Assembly: GCF_907163265.1 (NCBI RefSeq)
Contig: NZ_CAJQUM010000001.1
Coordinates: forward strand, 62,001 to 126,000
Source: Georgfuchsia toluolica
Lineage (GTDB): Bacteria > Pseudomonadota > Gammaproteobacteria > Burkholderiales > Rhodocyclaceae
Length of the DNA stretch: 64,000 nt
Direction of reading: 5' to 3'
Shown here one piece after another: positions 26,761 through 36,079 of this stretch. The notes under the pieces were generated by a model, which saw nothing but the letters and a program-made list of their open reading frames with translations, had not been told where the DNA came from and did not search any database. The number at the start of each line of letters is the position of its first letter. The first letter of the stretch is position 1. The translations under genes were made by a program, and so were the position numbers.

Positions 26761-27201
26761 TCAGACCCTGCGCAATTTGTTTTCGGTAGTGGTGGTGTTG
26801 CTACCCAGGCCTTTACCAATCGAATTCCATGCCTCGTTCAGTTCGCCCAGCAGACCGGCGACTTCATCGAGCATCTCCGGTTGGTTCTTCAGGTTAGCCA
26901 GCAGTAGCCGGCGGCACATGTACTCGTAAAGTGCATAAAGTTTTTCCGCGATCTTGCCGCCGGCATTGACGTCGAGACTGGCTTTCAGCCCCTGGTCGAT
27001 GATGGAGATTGCCTTGGAAATGGCTTCGCCTTTGGCGCCAATTTCGTTGCGCTGCATATGCAGTTTTGCGGTGGCAATCGACAGGCGTGCGCCTTCATAC
27101 AGCATGACGATCAGTTTGTGGGGATCGGCAGTCACGATATCGGTCTCGATGCCGACGCGCGCGTAGGCCTTGACTGCTGAGGTATGTGGTGTAGCAAACA
27201 T
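26761..27201 (-). CDS. fliS: Flagellin chaperone FliS
   Basis: The 146-residue four-helix protein contains the FliS signatures AYARVGIETDIVTADPHKLI, VMLYEGARLSIATAK and LYALYEYMCRRLLLANLKN. It holds unpolymerised flagellin in the cytoplasm and hands it to the export apparatus. It starts one base after fliD ends, so the two are translationally coupled. Confidence 0.97.
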   Translation of the reverse strand: MFATPHTSAVKAYARVGIETDIVTADPHKLIVMLYEGARLSIATAKLHMQRNEIGAKGEAISKAISIIDQGLKASLDVNAGGKIAEKLYALYEYMCRRLLLANLKNQPEMLDEVAGLLGELNEAWNSIGKGLGSNTTTTENKLRRV

Positions 27202-27202
27202 C

Positions 27203-28630
27203 CTATCCTCCCGACGAGCTGGTGGTCGTCTTGTAGAACTGCTGTTGCAGGAAACTGCTGGTTTGATTCATGCCGATCATCATGGCGTCGAGCGCGCTGA
27301 ACTGGGCTCGGTAGGTGGCTTCAATCGTGGCCAGGCGCTGGCTGAATGCGTCCTGTTGATTGCTGTTGTCCTTGATCGCGGCATTGATGCCCGCGGTCTT
27401 GTTGGCAAGCTGGCCGGTGCCGGTAGCGAGGATGTTGTCCGACAGCGTCGTTAACGATGCGCCGAAGGCGGCGACTAGCGCCACCGCATCGGTATAGTTA
27501 CTGGCCAGCACGGCCTGTAGCTTGGCGGAATCTACGGCCAGCGTGCCATCCTTCTGCAGGGTGATATGGAGAGAGGGAAGCGATTTATAGTCACTGGTCG
27601 TCGTGATGCTGTCGCCGAGCGCAGTGCGCAACTGGCGCTGAATCGTGAGCGTGGTCGAATCACCTTGCAGAATGGCCTTTTTCGCCGTGGCCGCGGTGAT
27701 GAGCGTATTGAAGTTGTTATAGGCGGCGACGAGCGCGTTAATCGCGGTGGTCAACGATGATTTGTCCTGCGATACGCTGAGTTGGATGCTTGCCGGCGTG
27801 TTCAGTTTGAACAGGTTCAGCGTAACGCCCTGCACTACGTCCGTCACCGTATTGCCTGGTTTCGTTATATCGATGCCGTCTACCGAAAAGTGGGCATCCT
27901 GTGCGACCTGAAGCTGGGACAGGTTTTGAGTGCCCGCGGAGTTGTAGGCGAGCAGGGATTGCAGTGCCGCGTCACCGGCGACCTCGATGCGCAGGCTGTT
28001 GACGGCGCCACTGTCGGTCGAAGTCAGCACCAGGCGATAGGGGGTGCCACTGCCGTCATTGACGATGGTTGCGATGACCCCGGCATTTTCGGCGTTGATG
28101 GCATCGCGGATGCCTGCCAGCGTATTGTTGCTGCTGTCGATGGTGACGCTGATCGGCGTCTTGGCGGCATTGGCGGTAAAGCTCGCCCCGCTATAGGTAC
28201 CGCTGCCGTAGGTGCCGCCGCTGATGGTGCCGAAATCGATGGTGAGTGTTGTCGTTGCGCCGGTCCCGATGGCAGCCGTTGTGCTGGCAACGCCGCCGGC
28301 GACGATTTTCTGTGACTGGGCCAGCTGAGTGACGCCGATGGTGTAATTGCCCGCCACCGCAAAACTCGATGCGGATGCGGAAAGTATCGACGTGTCGCTG
28401 GATGTCGTCTGAAAGGCCGGGGTAGCCGTCGCGCTGGTCAGGCCCTTGGCCGCGGTTTGAAACCCCGCCAACACGCTTTGTATCTGACCGATGGCCGAAA
28501 TTTGTGAATTGTAAGAAGTCTGCTTTTGCTGAAGCAGCACCAGCGGCTGATTTTCCAGTGTCATCAGCTGGGTCACGATGCCATTGACGTCCAGGCCTGA
28601 GCCAATGCCCGATGATGAAAGTGTCGTCAT
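27203..28630 (-). CDS. fliD: Flagellar filament cap protein FliD
   Basis: The 475-residue protein begins TLSSSGIGSGLDVNGIVTQL, with the typical MTLENQPLVLLQQKQTSYNS. It ends FSQRLATIEATYRAQFSALD, then MNQTSSFLQQQFYKTT. The pentameric cap promotes flagellin folding at the filament tip. It heads a six-gene operon fliD-fliS-fliT-fliK2-flhX-ycgR. A sigma-28-like site lies about 40 bases upstream. Confidence 0.97.
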   Translation of the reverse strand: MTTLSSSGIGSGLDVNGIVTQLMTLENQPLVLLQQKQTSYNSQISAIGQIQSVLAGFQTAAKGLTSATATPAFQTTSSDTSILSASASSFAVAGNYTIGVTQLAQSQKIVAGGVASTTAAIGTGATTTLTIDFGTISGGTYGSGTYSGASFTANAAKTPISVTIDSSNNTLAGIRDAINAENAGVIATIVNDGSGTPYRLVLTSTDSGAVNSLRIEVAGDAALQSLLAYNSAGTQNLSQLQVAQDAHFSVDGIDITKPGNTVTDVVQGVTLNLFKLNTPASIQLSVSQDKSSLTTAINALVAAYNNFNTLITAATAKKAILQGDSTTLTIQRQLRTALGDSITTTSDYKSLPSLHITLQKDGTLAVDSAKLQAVLASNYTDAVALVAAFGASLTTLSDNILATGTGQLANKTAGINAAIKDNSNQQDAFSQRLATIEATYRAQFSALDAMMIGMNQTSSFLQQQFYKTTTSSSGG

Positions 28631-28667
28631 TGCGGTGACTCCCGATGTGCGTTAAGTAACTACTGTA

Positions 28668-28695
28668 ATTTCGGCAGCAAATCCCCCGTACTTTA
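28668..28695 (-). promoter_or_regulatory. Candidate sigma-28 promoter of the fliD operon
   Basis: On the minus strand TAAAGTAC (28688-28695) is followed after 12 bases by GCCGAAAT (28668-28675). Compared with TAAAGTTT-N11-GCCGATAA, six of eight -35 and six of eight -10 positions agree, with one extra spacer base. The rest of the 279-base fliD-flaG gap (28631-28909) shows no gene. Confidence 0.45.
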
Positions 28696-28909
28696 GGCAA
28701 AAGGCTAATAGGGCAGGTGTTCTGGGATTAGGGTATGAAAACAGCTTGTGGCGAAGCCGTGGCCCGCGGGATGGCAAATCCGAAGCGCCCCGTAATAGCG
28801 AGCGTAGCGAGCGAGGAACCGCCTTCCCCGGGAGGTGAAGGACGTGAGGGGGCACGTTTTTGTGCCTTGACGCGTTTTCATCGTTTGGGATAGCGCTGAC
28901 GACCCTACG

Positions 28910-29239
28910 TCAGGTATTGTAGTTGACCAGTACCCCACCCGCTCCGTCAAGGGCCCGATGAATCGTCAATACTTCATCCGAGGGAATCTGGCGGATGATC
29001 TGCATGGTCTGCTTGTCGATGATGCGAATCCGGGGCATGCCACCGACCATGTCGATATGATAGTCGATTCCGGTGGATTTCGCCTTGAGTCCCTCTCCCA
29101 CCTGCCGGGCGATCAGCAGCAGCGCGGCGGGTGACGAGGTTGACACCGGCAGCACAGGAGTGGAAGTGCCGGCGGCGACGGCTGGTGTCGTGACGGGCTC
29201 CGTCATGGGTGACGTCAACGGGCCTAACTGCATAGCCAT
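28910..29239 (-). CDS. flaG: FlaG family flagellar protein
   Basis: The 109-residue protein has a Thr/Pro/Val-rich N-terminus and a conserved C-terminal FlaG core (GIDYHIDMVGGMPRIRIIDK, then IIRQIPSDEVLTIHRAL). FlaG proteins affect filament length by an unclear mechanism. It lies between fliC and fliD, its usual place. Confidence 0.93.
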   Translation of the reverse strand: MAMQLGPLTSPMTEPVTTPAVAAGTSTPVLPVSTSSPAALLLIARQVGEGLKAKSTGIDYHIDMVGGMPRIRIIDKQTMQIIRQIPSDEVLTIHRALDGAGGVLVNYNT

Positions 29240-29261
29240 TTGTATTACCTCAAGCGTTCGA

Positions 29262-29293
29262 TCAATCGGGCTGGATCACTCCCGCCCGATTGA
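29262..29293 (-). terminator. Hairpin between fliC and flaG
   Basis: TCAATCGGGC at 29262-29271 pairs perfectly with GCCCGATTGA at 29284-29293 around a 12-base loop, 11 bases after the fliC stop. No T-run follows on the fliC transcript. It is better seen as an mRNA 3'-end stabiliser or partial terminator than as a strong intrinsic terminator. Confidence 0.5.
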
Positions 29294-29303
29294 GGTCTTG
29301 CGA

Positions 29304-30536
29304 TTACAGACGTTGCAGCAGTGCCATCACGCCATTGGGCTGCGAATTGGCTTGCGCCAGCATCGCCGTACCCGCCTGTTGCAGGATGTTGGCACGGGTC
29401 ATCGCCGCCGTTTCCGCAGCGAAATCGGCGTCAGTAATGCGCGATTGGGCGGCAGAAAGATTGGTACTCGTGGCCTCCAAATTGGAAACGGTATGGCTCA
29501 GGCGATTCATGTTGGCGCCGAGCGTGGAGCGCAGGCCACTGGTGTAGCTTAGGGCACCATCGATGGCTGTCAGCAGGGCGCTTGCATTGGCGGTGGTGGA
29601 TGAGCCGTTGAAGGTAGCAAGGCCAGTGTTCAAGGTATCCATCGCGCCGGCGGCACCTGAGGCAGCCGTGTCGATCTTGGTATTGCTGAACGATACCGAC
29701 ATCGTATTGCCCGCACCGGAATCAGCGCCGATCTGCAGTTGTGCCGAGCCTGAACCGTCCTCAGTGAGGATCGTGTCGTCAGCCGCGGCGGTCAAACCGG
29801 CGATCAGATCGGCTGCAGTGTCGTCGGCGCCGGCGGAGGTGGCTTGCAAGGTTACCTTGACGCCAAGATTGCTGAAATTGAGCACCTGGCTGCCATTGGC
29901 AGTCATATCTACAATGCTGATGGTTTGCGCATCGCCGGCGGTGTTGGTGAGGGTAATCGTTCCGGCACCGCTGCTGGTGAAAGTATAGGTTGTGCCTGCC
30001 TTTGCTCCGGAGACGTCGACGGCTGTGACCGAGGTGGCGGTCGCGGTGGTCAGCGTGTCGCCCACCACCAGGTCGGCGCCGGTGGCGTTGGTGTCGTTCA
30101 GCGTGGTTTGCAGGCTGCCGGTTAGCACCGATTGACCGTTAAACTTGGTGCGGTCGGCGACGGCGTTGATTTCCGTCTTGAGCTGTTGCAGTTCGGTGTT
30201 GATGTAGCCGCGATCGGTATCAGAAATGGTAGCGCTCGCGCCTTGAACGGCCAGTTCGCGCATCCGCTGCAGCATGCTTTGTTGTTCCTGAATGCCGCCT
30301 TCGGCAGTTTGCAGCATGGAAATGCCGTCATTGGCATTGCGCACGGCCTGGTTGATGCTCTTGACTTGCGCCGACATTTTAGTGGACACCGCGAGTCCGG
30401 CGGCATCATCCTTGGCGCCGTTGATGCGCAGACCTGTAGACAGGCGCTGCATGGCGGTTGCCAGGGAATTCTGCGACTGACTCAGGGCATTTTGCGAAAC
30501 GAGTGAATTGATGTTGGTATTGATCATTGAAGACAT
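29304..30536 (-). CDS. fliC: Flagellin FliC
   Basis: The 410-residue flagellin has conserved D0/D1 ends: INTNINSLVSQNALSQSQ and LSTGLRINGAKDDAAGLAV at the N-terminus, and AAQSRITDADFAAETAAMTR with ANILQQAGTAMLAQANSQ at the C-terminus. A Thr/Ala/Gly/Asp-rich variable centre (about 145-280) has no cysteine. The ribosome site AAGGAG and a good sigma-28 promoter lie upstream. It is the only flagellin gene in the window. Confidence 0.98.
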   Translation of the reverse strand: MSSMINTNINSLVSQNALSQSQNSLATAMQRLSTGLRINGAKDDAAGLAVSTKMSAQVKSINQAVRNANDGISMLQTAEGGIQEQQSMLQRMRELAVQGASATISDTDRGYINTELQQLKTEINAVADRTKFNGQSVLTGSLQTTLNDTNATGADLVVGDTLTTATATSVTAVDVSGAKAGTTYTFTSSGAGTITLTNTAGDAQTISIVDMTANGSQVLNFSNLGVKVTLQATSAGADDTAADLIAGLTAAADDTILTEDGSGSAQLQIGADSGAGNTMSVSFSNTKIDTAASGAAGAMDTLNTGLATFNGSSTTANASALLTAIDGALSYTSGLRSTLGANMNRLSHTVSNLEATSTNLSAAQSRITDADFAAETAAMTRANILQQAGTAMLAQANSQPNGVMALLQRL

Positions 30537-30632
30537 GTGAATCTCCTTAATAATGATGGTCAGGTTTTCGGCATAAGTACCGTTAACTTCGGCCGCCGCT
30601 CGAACAGGGAGTGGAAACCGCCGTTGTTTTTG

Positions 30633-30659
30633 TTATCGGAGATTAGTTGAAGAAGTTTA
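30633..30659 (-). promoter_or_regulatory. Sigma-28 (FliA) promoter of fliC
   Basis: On the minus strand TAAACTTC (30652-30659), an 11-base spacer and TCCGATAA (30633-30640) match the FliA consensus TAAAGTTT-N11-GCCGATAA at 6 of 8 and 7 of 8 positions. The predicted leader is about 90 bases, ending in AAGGAG before ATG 30536. Confidence 0.8.
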
Positions 30660-30974
30660 GGCCCACATCACTTGACCACACCACAGAGGCTTCGTAGGGG
30701 CAGGGCCGGTTACCGCCTACAGAGTAAATCCGGCCGACAAGGCATGTGGCTTCGTGTTAAAGCCAGCGTGGATGTCGGGCACGACCGTGGTGTAAACCGG
30801 CATCTTGATGGTGCATGCAGATGACCTGTACTTGGCGGTTTCCATGACTTCCCCAGGAACGTAGGCTCGATTGGCGAGGGCTGGCGCAATCCGGAATCAG
30901 TTCAGTGCCAGCATCTGCATAAAGTACCAATTGTTGCGTCTTGCCGTCCCTGAACAAGAGCGTGAATCCCCAGC
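30660..30974. other. Region upstream of the fliC promoter with a possible gene remnant
   Basis: A minus-strand frame continuous with about 30757-30970 reads LLFRDGKTQQLVLYADAGTE and then loses protein-like character. It has no ribosome site and no recognised family. It may be a decayed gene fragment. Nothing else is supported in this stretch. Confidence 0.25.
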
Positions 30975-32705
30975 TCAGTTCTTGATACGGGGCATGTCCT
31001 GGGGCGTTGGATCGATGAGAGGAGCGGTAAATACGCGGTTCTTGCCGGCTCTTTTGGCTTCGTAGAGCGCATCATCCGCCCGGCTGACGAGGGATTCTTT
31101 CGTTTCGCCCGGGCGTTGCAGGGCGACGCCGGCACTGAAAGTGATCAGCAGGCGTTCATTATTGTTGAGGAAAAAGTGTTTGGTGAGACTGCGCTGCAGT
31201 CGCTTGATGACATTCTCGGCTTCTTCTATCCTGGTGTCGGGCAGCAGAATCAGAAACTCCTCGCCGCCATAGCGGGCAATGATGTCGTGCGGCCGCACCG
31301 TGGCCTTGACGAGTTTGGCCATATGCACCAACGCTTGGTCGCCCGCCTGGTGTCCATGGGCATCGTTGAGTCGCTTGAAGTTGTCCAGATCCAGAAGTGC
31401 GATAGACAGGGGGCTATGGTTGCGTTTGCTGCGCGAAAGTTCGCGCTGGAAGGCATCGTCGAGGCCGCGCCGATTGAGCACTCCGGTAAGTTGATCCTCG
31501 CGCACCAGTTCGCTGGCCTTCACGAGCTCCGCTTCCAGATGTCGAATTTTATTGTCCGCGTCTTCGACGCGCGTACGGACCGTGACAATTGCATCTCGTG
31601 AGCGTTGGGTATCCAGTTGTATCTGTTGCGTCTCATGCCGCAGTTCGTCAAACACCTTGCTCAGGGTGGCAATGTCATCTGTTTCGTGAATGACCTTGGA
31701 ATAATACTTCAGCTTGTCGTGGTAAAAGCCGGTGCTCTGAGACATCTCATCGAGCTGGTTAATGAAGTGCGACACCATGTCCTTGAGCGTGGATTTGGCA
31801 TCATTCAGACTGTGCTTTAGCACAGCCTGTTTGAAGACGATTTCCTTGAGGGCACGCTCCGCTTCCTCGATTAGATGGATATCGTCCGGATCGGCGAGTA
31901 CTTGACGCACCAGCGCCAATTGACCTTGCAACCAGTTATCATCGACCACCAACTCGTGGATGTTGTCCAATAACAGACTCAACAGCCTCAGGACCCCGTC
32001 ACGCAGGCCAGAGTCGTTTTTCAAACGCTTGTCAAGGTGTATCCGGAATTTCTCAAGGTCGCGCGTGAGTTTGGGTAGTTTGTTCCTGTCGTCTAGTTGG
32101 CGAATGCGCGCGGCAAGTGCGTTCGCCTCCGCTACAAGGGCTTTATCAGGTTCAAGCTGTGCCGCGATGACGGATTCGAGTATGTCCGCGAACCGTTCGC
32201 GCAGGGACGCGATAATTTCGAACTCATAGGCAACGTCGGCAGGCGGTATCGCTGTGCGGTTTATTTCCGGCGCGCTTGCTTCCATAGACGCGAGCGGTGC
32301 GGATGAAGCAAAGCTGCAGACTTCCAAATCCGGGACGCCAATCGAGGACTCCGACCTGGACCAGCTCTGAATCAAGGCTATGATGCGGTTATGAAGGACG
32401 ACCGGGCTGGGGGTGGCAAGTACCCGATCCAGGCTTTTGCGCTTTCTTGCTGCGGTCCAGCCAACTTGCCTTGCTTCCAGTTGTTTAATCAACTCTGTAA
32501 TTACTGAACCCCACGCGATATTTTCCATCTGGGGAGGCGTGGAGGGCGTGGCGCTATCGATGCCGGCTATTTCACGGTAAACTTGACAATAGTTCTCTGG
32601 CGTTGGCGCCACCCTTTTCGACACCAGTTGGTGCAGGGTCTTTCGCGCCACTTCGGTTGCATCTTCGAACGAGATATTCTGATTTGCTACCGGAGTAGTC
32701 ATCAT
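30975..32705 (-). CDS. Diguanylate cyclase (GGDEF domain)
   Basis: The predicted enzyme makes cyclic di-GMP from two GTP. From ATG 32705 it has 576 residues. The long helical N-terminal region (about 1-400) has no membrane segment and includes coiled-coil-like stretches. The C-terminal GGDEF domain has GGEEF at about 480-484 and a product-inhibition motif RPHD at 471-474 (RxxD, five residues before GGEEF). Both active and inhibitory sites look intact. It sits directly upstream of fliC and carries a sigma-28-like promoter, suggesting coupling to late flagellar expression. Confidence 0.92.
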   Translation of the reverse strand: MMTTPVANQNISFEDATEVARKTLHQLVSKRVAPTPENYCQVYREIAGIDSATPSTPPQMENIAWGSVITELIKQLEARQVGWTAARKRKSLDRVLATPSPVVLHNRIIALIQSWSRSESSIGVPDLEVCSFASSAPLASMEASAPEINRTAIPPADVAYEFEIIASLRERFADILESVIAAQLEPDKALVAEANALAARIRQLDDRNKLPKLTRDLEKFRIHLDKRLKNDSGLRDGVLRLLSLLLDNIHELVVDDNWLQGQLALVRQVLADPDDIHLIEEAERALKEIVFKQAVLKHSLNDAKSTLKDMVSHFINQLDEMSQSTGFYHDKLKYYSKVIHETDDIATLSKVFDELRHETQQIQLDTQRSRDAIVTVRTRVEDADNKIRHLEAELVKASELVREDQLTGVLNRRGLDDAFQRELSRSKRNHSPLSIALLDLDNFKRLNDAHGHQAGDQALVHMAKLVKATVRPHDIIARYGGEEFLILLPDTRIEEAENVIKRLQRSLTKHFFLNNNERLLITFSAGVALQRPGETKESLVSRADDALYEAKRAGKNRVFTAPLIDPTPQDMPRIKN

Positions 32706-32816
32706 TCGTGTCCGAATGTTGTTTATGGCGAGCAAAATGGCAGTTAATGCTGCGCGCTGACCTTTTATTCGCCATTTGCGGCCTGCATACACTGAATTAG
32801 CTCGGGTACAGTGACC

Positions 32817-32843
32817 TTATCGGTAGATTCGGATCAAATCTTG
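32817..32843 (-). promoter_or_regulatory. Candidate sigma-28 promoter of the diguanylate cyclase gene
   Basis: On the minus strand CAAGATTT (32836-32843), exactly 11 bases, and ACCGATAA (32817-32824) resemble TAAAGTTT-N11-GCCGATAA (5 of 8 and 7 of 8). It lies about 112 bases upstream of ATG 32705. Confidence 0.5.
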
Positions 32844-32989
32844 AGGATGGCTGCAAGAATAACCATGCTAACGTTGCATGATTCATGCATGGCATGTTCC
32901 TCCGAGCAACGCCGTGCGCAGGTCAAGTGGGCGGCTGGTGCCGTCTGGCGCCAGCACTTTGGAGCCGCGCCTTGGTGCGGATTAGGGCG

Positions 32990-33643
32990 TCAGGGCGTGG
33001 AGGCACAGTGCACCAGTTGGTGCTTGATGGCGTAATGGGTGATCTCGGTGTTATTACGGAACTTCATCTTGGCCATGACTCGTGCCCGGTACACACTGAC
33101 CGTCTTAGGGCTGAGGGAGAGCTTGGCGGCCATTTCCGAAAGCGCGGTGCCCGAAGCAATCATGCAGAGGACCTGATATTCGCGATCCGAGAGTGTTTCA
33201 TGCAACGGTTGGTCGCTTTCGGTGCCGAATGAATTCGCCAGTTCCTCTGCCAGCGCCGCGCCGATGTATTTTTTCCCCTTGGCAACTGTGCGCACAGCAT
33301 TGACCAGTTGTTCAGCGGCGCTGTGTTTGGTCAGGTAACCCGATGCGCCGGCCTTGAGCGCACGCACACCGAATTCTTTCTCACTGTGCATGGTAAGTAT
33401 CAGCACCGCGAGTTTGGGTTGGTCGCGCCTCAGCAGTTTCAGGGTCTCTATACCGTTGCGATCTGGCAGCGTAATATCCAATACGACTACGTCGAATTGA
33501 TGCTCACGCGCCAGACGTATGGCCTGGGCCGAATTTTCAGCTTCACCAGCGACTTCCATGTCTTCGCTGTCCAAGAGTATCTGCCGCAGCCCTTGGCGCA
33601 GGATCGCATGATCGTCTACCAGCAATATTTTTATTTTTGACAC
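32990..33643 (-). CDS. NarL/FixJ-family response regulator
   Basis: The 217-residue protein has a receiver domain with phosphoacceptor Asp56 (VVVLDITLPD), conserved Thr in LILTMHS and Lys in GYLTKHS. Its LuxR-type helix-turn-helix at about 150-205 contains LSDREYQVLCMIASG and LSLSPKTVSVYRARVMAKM. The adjacent upstream gene encodes a NarX-like kinase, its probable partner. Target genes are unknown; the flagellar and c-di-GMP context suggests control of motility or biofilm, by inference only. Confidence 0.92.
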   Translation of the reverse strand: MSKIKILLVDDHAILRQGLRQILLDSEDMEVAGEAENSAQAIRLAREHQFDVVVLDITLPDRNGIETLKLLRRDQPKLAVLILTMHSEKEFGVRALKAGASGYLTKHSAAEQLVNAVRTVAKGKKYIGAALAEELANSFGTESDQPLHETLSDREYQVLCMIASGTALSEMAAKLSLSPKTVSVYRARVMAKMKFRNNTEITHYAIKHQLVHCASTP

Positions 33644-33721
33644 GTGTATCTATAATCCAAACAGGTCAGGTTTCCGGTCTTTATCGGTCGCTAGACCTTA
33701 GTTTTGAGGGCTCAAGGACAA

Positions 33722-35227
33722 TTAAAAGAGCATTTGCTGCGTATCTGCTTGATCGCTCTCTATAATAGCGCTTGGCAACGGAATGGTAACGCAGACGCGA
33801 GTTCCCCGATCGACATTGCCCTCGATCTCGATCTCTCCTCCCAAAGCCCCGACTCTTTCCCGCATGTTACGTATGCCGAATGAACCGACTTTGTCCATGT
33901 CCCGCGTGGCAATGCCATGGCCGTTATCCTCGACCTCCAGAAGCACCATTTCATCGTCTCCAATCAGCGTAACAATGACCTTGGTCGCATTGGCGTGCTT
34001 TGAGATATTTGTCAGCGTTTCCTGAAAAATACGGAATAAGGCGGTCGATGCATCAGCGTCGAGGCTCACGATATCGGCATGGCAGTGGAGCTCGCAAGTA
34101 ATGCCGAGCCGCTCTTCAAATTCCTGAGTCTGCCACTCGATGGCGGCCTGCAGGCCGTAGTCCAGTATGCCCGGACGCAAGCTCTGGGAGACATTGCGCA
34201 CGGTATCCATCGCATGATCAAGCAAACTTGATGCTGAATCGATCTTCTGCGCCAGATCGGCCCGCTCCGCGGGCAGCCCGCCGCGCAGACGCATCAGGTC
34301 GATCTTGATCGCCGTCAGCGTGCTGCCCAGGTCGTCATGTAACTCCCGCGCGATACGCGCCCGTTCCTGCTCTTTGGCGAACTGAAGATGGCTGGAGAGC
34401 TCGCGCAATTGCTCCTGCGATCTCATGAGATCCAGCTGCAAGGTCCGGTTCTTCGTGATGTTGCTCATTATTCCATCGGAAAGTATTCCTCCCGAGGGCA
34501 TTTCGCGATTGTTCGCCCGTATATTGATCCATTTAATATCTTGATACGACGGTATGCGGAATCTGCCCTCCCAATTGACTGTGGCCTGGCCATTCAGGAT
34601 ATTGGAATACATTTGGTGCAACGAGGCACGATCTTCCGGCACAACCAGGTCAAATAGATGTGCGGACGATTCTTTCAGCATCTCCGCCTCGATACCCAGC
34701 AGCGGCTTACACTGATCACTGACATAGAGAAACCAGATGTCTCCGTCGCGAAGCACCAGTGACTGGTACACCATGCCGGGAAGATTGGCGGCGATCATCC
34801 GGTAGCGCGCCTCACTTTCCTGAAGCGCAGTTGTGGCCATGTGGTGGCCTTTGTGTGCAGCGCATTTCCTTAACTCCAGTTTAACCACTCCAGGCAGCTG
34901 CTCCAGATTGGATTTCATGGTGAAGTTGGTGGCCCCGGACCTGGTCAGGACCGCCGCGACTTCCTCGCAAACCATGTTTGAAGTAATGATAAAGGGCACT
35001 TCCTGACCCCAGTCCGAGAGGATATCCAGGGCCCTCTGCGCACTGAATTGCTGGAGGCTATAGTCGCAGATGATCAGGTTCCAGCCGCCTTGCCGCAATG
35101 CGACAATCATTTCCGCCTCGGATTCGATCCTATGCGCTTCTATCGCGAAGCCTCCGGCTTCCAGCGCGTTACACACCAGATCGGCATCGTCTTGTGAGTC
35201 TTCAATTTGGAGCAGACGCAACGTCAT
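33722..35227 (-). CDS. Receiver-PAS-histidine kinase (NarX-type HisKA_3)
   Basis: From ATG 35227 the protein has 501 residues; ATG 35242 is also possible. In order: a receiver domain (about 1-120, Asp55 in LIICDYSL), a PAS domain (about 135-260), a HisKA_3 dimerisation helix with phospho-His297 (RIARELHDDLGSTL) and a HATPase_c domain (EDNGHGI, GSFGIRNMRERV). It has no membrane segment, so it senses inside the cell. An N-terminal receiver means it may take input from another kinase. It is 78 bases upstream of the NarL-type regulator. Confidence 0.9.
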   Translation of the reverse strand: MTLRLLQIEDSQDDADLVCNALEAGGFAIEAHRIESEAEMIVALRQGGWNLIICDYSLQQFSAQRALDILSDWGQEVPFIITSNMVCEEVAAVLTRSGATNFTMKSNLEQLPGVVKLELRKCAAHKGHHMATTALQESEARYRMIAANLPGMVYQSLVLRDGDIWFLYVSDQCKPLLGIEAEMLKESSAHLFDLVVPEDRASLHQMYSNILNGQATVNWEGRFRIPSYQDIKWINIRANNREMPSGGILSDGIMSNITKNRTLQLDLMRSQEQLRELSSHLQFAKEQERARIARELHDDLGSTLTAIKIDLMRLRGGLPAERADLAQKIDSASSLLDHAMDTVRNVSQSLRPGILDYGLQAAIEWQTQEFEERLGITCELHCHADIVSLDADASTALFRIFQETLTNISKHANATKVIVTLIGDDEMVLLEVEDNGHGIATRDMDKVGSFGIRNMRERVGALGGEIEIEGNVDRGTRVCVTIPLPSAIIESDQADTQQMLF

Positions 35228-35306
35228 GCTTACAGGAAACATTAGCGGGCGGCGTTTTGTTTAGGTCTGACCAATATAACTCAAGCTGCCCGTGACCTGA
35301 CTGGTT

Positions 35307-35811
35307 TTATCGGACCAATTCGATCTGGAGATTCGTAGCTTCGGTTGTCGAACTGATTTCGCTACTCCGGCGGAATTCTGCCAAAGTAGCGTACTGCAAA
35401 CTTGAATGCGGCCGGACTTCATTGTAGTGAATCCGCCAGTCTTCAATGACAATCCTGGCCTCGATTCGGTTGCGAAACTATTCCATCGCCAGGCGCTCTT
35501 CCCGAAACTTGCCGTTGAAGCTTTCGTTGGTGCCGTTCTGCCAAGGCTTGCCAGGATCGATGAAGGCCGTCTCGATCTGCTGTTCCAGCGCCCACTTCAT
35601 TAGCGCGGTACTGACGTATTCCGGGCCGTTTTTGGATCGAATATAGCGGGGTGCGCCATGCACGCTGATCAGCCGGCTCAGGAGATGGGCACTTTGCTTT
35701 GTACCCTATGCGTGACCGACCCGTCTGCATCAGCCCACACGCTCGTCGCTGGCTCAATCCTCTTTCTACTGAAAAACGAGTTTGTTCCCGGCGAACCTGT
35801 GCGCTCACCAT
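35307..35811 (-). pseudogene. IS3-family transposase orfB, internally deleted and interrupted
   Basis: The frame starts with a typical orfB N-terminus (MVSAQVRREQTRFSVERGLS, QRRACGLM). After about 45 residues it jumps to the C-terminal catalytic part: RSKNGPEYVSTALMKWALEQ, then FIDPGKPWQNGTNESFNGK. The missing centre would carry the first catalytic Asp residues. The Trp expected in MEWFRNR is a TAG stop at 35478-35480. Beyond it IEDWRIHYNEVRPHSSLQYA continues to TAA 35307. It is clearly non-functional. Confidence 0.85.
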
Positions 35812-36079
35812 TTTTTTGCAGCAATCTCCATCATCACTCCGATCTCAAGATCCCGCTCAACCACCAACTTCTTCAGCCGCGTGTTCTCGGATTCCAAAGT
35901 CTTGAGCCGCTTCACATCGCTGCTACCATCTCACCAAACCGCTTGCGCCAGGCGTAGATCGATGCCTCTCTGACTCCATGCCGTTTGGCGACATCAACTA
36001 CCGAATCCCCATCTGCCTCGCACAATATCCTGACGATCCGCTCTCGTCGTATCTGCTCTTCTTCATGCCTACTTCTCAT
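35805..36079 (-). pseudogene. IS3-family transposase orfA, frameshifted
   Basis: The frame from ATG 36079 reads RIVRILCEADGDSVVDVAKR then HGVREASIYAWRKRFGEMVA, a helix-turn-helix leader typical of IS3 orfA. It reaches a TGA near 35914. One base off, the leucine-zipper part continues (VKRLKTLESENTRLKKLVVE) to a stop at 35805. An A7 run (35811-35817 on this strand) at the orfA-orfB junction is the usual programmed -1 frameshift site. Confidence 0.8.
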
